From Pedobacter sp. UBA4863 (lineage in GTDB: Bacteria > Bacteroidota > Bacteroidia > Sphingobacteriales > Sphingobacteriaceae): 25,678 nt of DNA. The position numbers and the translations under genes are program-made. Location of the stretch: contig NZ_DHDZ01000041.1 of NCBI RefSeq assembly GCF_002399615.1, positions 53,705 to 79,382 of the forward strand, in the 5' to 3' direction. Below, piece after piece: positions 24,255 through 25,678 of this stretch. The notes under the pieces are model-generated. The model saw only the letters and a program-made list of their open reading frames with translations, was not told where the DNA came from and did no database searches. The number at the start of each line of letters is the position of its first letter. Within the stretch, counting starts at the first letter, position 1.

Positions 24255-25490
24255 TTAATTATCTGACCTCCTTTCTGCTGAATTATCAATTATAAGACGG
24301 TGATGTGATCCATTTAGACCAGCTGAAATATGATATTGTATATTGCTACTTTCTAAAAAGCGCAAAACAGTACTTAATTTGTCAGTTTTAAATGCATTGC
24401 CAGTAAATTGGTCCGTAGGTATGTTTCCTTTGTATTGTACCGTAAGGTTATACCAACGTGCCATCTCACGCATAATTTGTTCAAAAGACTTGTCATCAAA
24501 AGAGAATTGTCCGTTTTTCCATGCAATAGATTGCGATATATCTACTTCTTTAACCTTTAGCTGTTGCTCATATAAAATAGCTTGCTGCCCGGGTTTAATA
24601 CGGTTTGTTTTGTTAGAGGATAAGTTTAAAACCTCTATTGAACCATTTATTAATGTAGTTTTTGTTTGTGGTTCTTCGCTATAGGCAGCAACATTAAATT
24701 CGGTACCAAGTACATTTATAGCTTGTCCGTTGCTTATTACTTTAAAAGGAATATTTTTTTTGGAAGAGTTTAAACGCTTAACTTCAAAATAAGCTTCGCC
24801 ATCTAATTTTACAACTCGGTTTGTTGCGGCAAAATGAGATGGATAGGTTAAGGTGCTATTGGCATTTAGCCAAACTTTAGAGCCATCGGGCAATACTACA
24901 TGATAGTTGCCACCCATAGGAGTCTTTAGTACGAGTGTTTCGGATGTGATGTTTTTTTTGATGGTAGAAGAATTGTGGTTTGTAACTGAAGATCCATCTA
25001 GATAAGTAATGTCATTGCCTACAATAATGCCAGATTGATTCGAATTTAAATTTATAGTACGGCCATCTGCAAGCATTAAGGTAGCCTTGTTGCCTCCAGG
25101 TAGAACATCTTTTATAATAGTTAGGTCTGGAGTAGCTTTTTGATTCCTTCTATTTAAGTATAAGGTGGCAGTAAATATCAAAAATAATGCAGCAGCATAA
25201 GGTAACCATCTTTGTAGTTTCGTATATATTGGCAATTTTGGTTCCATAGTTTTTTTTATAGCCAAATCAAATATGCGTTGTTCACGTTCACTTGCCTCAG
25301 AGTTATTCCATAGAGCTAAATAAAGACGAATGTCTTCTAACAATAAATCATGTTGCATTAGTTGTGCCATCAGTTTCTGATTTTCTGGCTTAGCACTTAT
25401 CCATTTTTGTAACGCAATGTTTTCTTGTTCATTTAGCGTTTCACTTATTTTTTTTTTTAGTAATTCTACTATTTGCTCTGGTTGATACAC
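24255..25490 (-). CDS. FecR-family anti-sigma factor
   Basis: A 411-aa membrane protein that holds an ECF sigma factor inactive until the partner transporter signals ligand. The cytoplasmic N-terminal helices cover about 1-90 (QIVELLKKKISETLNEQE). One membrane helix lies at about 95-112 (WLPYAAALFLIFTATLYL). The periplasmic FecR domain is at about 185-285 (LKTPMGGNYHVVLPDGSKVWLNANSTLTYP, RVVKLDGEAYFEV, INVLGTEFNVAAY). The C-terminal DUF4974 domain is at about 328-405 (FSFDDKSFEQIMREMARWYNLTV). The GTG at 25490 is chosen over a TTG at 25538, which adds an aromatic-rich stretch not expected in the family. The order sigma-fecR-susC-susD is the canonical arrangement. Confidence 0.93.
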   Translation of the reverse strand: MYQPEQIVELLKKKISETLNEQENIALQKWISAKPENQKLMAQLMQHDLLLEDIRLYLALWNNSEASEREQRIFDLAIKKTMEPKLPIYTKLQRWLPYAAALFLIFTATLYLNRRNQKATPDLTIIKDVLPGGNKATLMLADGRTINLNSNQSGIIVGNDITYLDGSSVTNHNSSTIKKNITSETLVLKTPMGGNYHVVLPDGSKVWLNANSTLTYPSHFAATNRVVKLDGEAYFEVKRLNSSKKNIPFKVISNGQAINVLGTEFNVAAYSEEPQTKTTLINGSIEVLNLSSNKTNRIKPGQQAILYEQQLKVKEVDISQSIAWKNGQFSFDDKSFEQIMREMARWYNLTVQYKGNIPTDQFTGNAFKTDKLSTVLRFLESSNIQYHISAGLNGSHHRLIIDNSAERRSDN

Positions 25491-25588
25491 TTGGTTAGTT
25501 TTTATATAGAAACGAAATTGAAACCCAAACCTGTCCAACTAAGACTAAAAAAATAAAAATCGTTGAATTGTTAAGGTTTATTTATGAA

Positions 25589-25678
25589 TTAAGGAATATT
25601 TGAACTTGTGTAATAAGATTCAGTAATTTTCAGTTCATTGAATCTTAACAAGTTTACCCGTAGTGCATTATAAAGATA
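25589..25678 (-). CDS. C-terminal tail of a probable ECF sigma factor (partial)
   Basis: A minus-strand frame enters from the right edge and stops at 25589-25591 after 29 visible codons. It begins YLYNALRVNLLRFNE, like the last helix of ECF sigma region 4 (typical ends contain HLYNALKxLR). It lies directly upstream of fecR on the same strand, where the sigma gene is expected. Only the tail is visible, so the call rests mainly on context. The 98-base gap to the fecR start has no clear -7 box. Confidence 0.5.
   Translation of the reverse strand, partial: YLYNALRVNLLRFNELKITESYYTSSNIP

Noticed and set aside
25491..25538. TTG start at 25538 for the FecR protein
   Set aside because: It adds a phenylalanine-rich stretch (DRFGFQFRFYIK) atypical for the anti-sigma N-terminus. 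The GTG at 25490 gives the expected helical start.

Overview
The window comes from a Bacteroidota chromosome, most likely Sphingobacteriaceae (Pedobacter-like). Supporting signs are moderate AT-richness, repeated Bacteroidota-type -7 promoter boxes (TAnnTTTG), a SusC/SusD pair with an STN-bearing transporter next to a FecR anti-sigma gene, a type IX secretion plug protein, a LuxC-type reductase beside a ferredoxin, and the small dispersed repeats usual in intergenic DNA of this group. No rRNA, tRNA, CRISPR array, prophage or insertion sequence was seen.

Layout. (1) 1-3.4 kb, minus strand: the 5' end of a secreted-protein gene at the left edge, a bidirectional terminator, then grpE-dnaJ preceded by a conserved 67-aa gene coupled to ftsE. 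This block carries three non-coding structures: a perfect 42-bp palindrome between grpE and dnaJ, a 15-bp imperfect inverted repeat upstream of grpE, and an array of heptanucleotide repeats just upstream of the 67-aa/ftsE promoter. (2) 3.5-5.6 kb: a LuxC-type acyl-CoA reductase and a 2[4Fe-4S] ferredoxin transcribed divergently from face-to-face promoters, then a small lipoprotein. (3) 5.8-10.6 kb: an RhtA-like EamA exporter, an EVE-domain protein, a cation/proton antiporter, an acyl-CoA thioesterase, a possible 35-codon microprotein and a type IX secretion plug protein. (4) 10.8-17.1 kb: a YheS-type ABC-F ATPase, a 1031-aa AsmA-like envelope protein and a two-domain protein fusing a Bacteroidota 'PRPP synthetase-like' domain to a cupin. 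(5) 17.4-18.9 kb: guaB with a good Bacteroidota promoter. (6) 19-25.7 kb: susD, susC (with STN domain), fecR and the C-terminal tail of what is probably an ECF sigma factor. This is a complete trans-envelope signalling and uptake locus apart from the sigma gene, which is cut by the right edge.

Most genes are housekeeping or envelope functions. The least explained signals are non-coding: the heptamer arrays, the grpE-dnaJ palindrome, the grpE upstream inverted repeat, and promoters placed so close to start codons that leaderless or near-leaderless mRNAs are predicted. The most unusual protein architecture is the PRPP-like/cupin fusion. No clearly new multi-gene system was identified.
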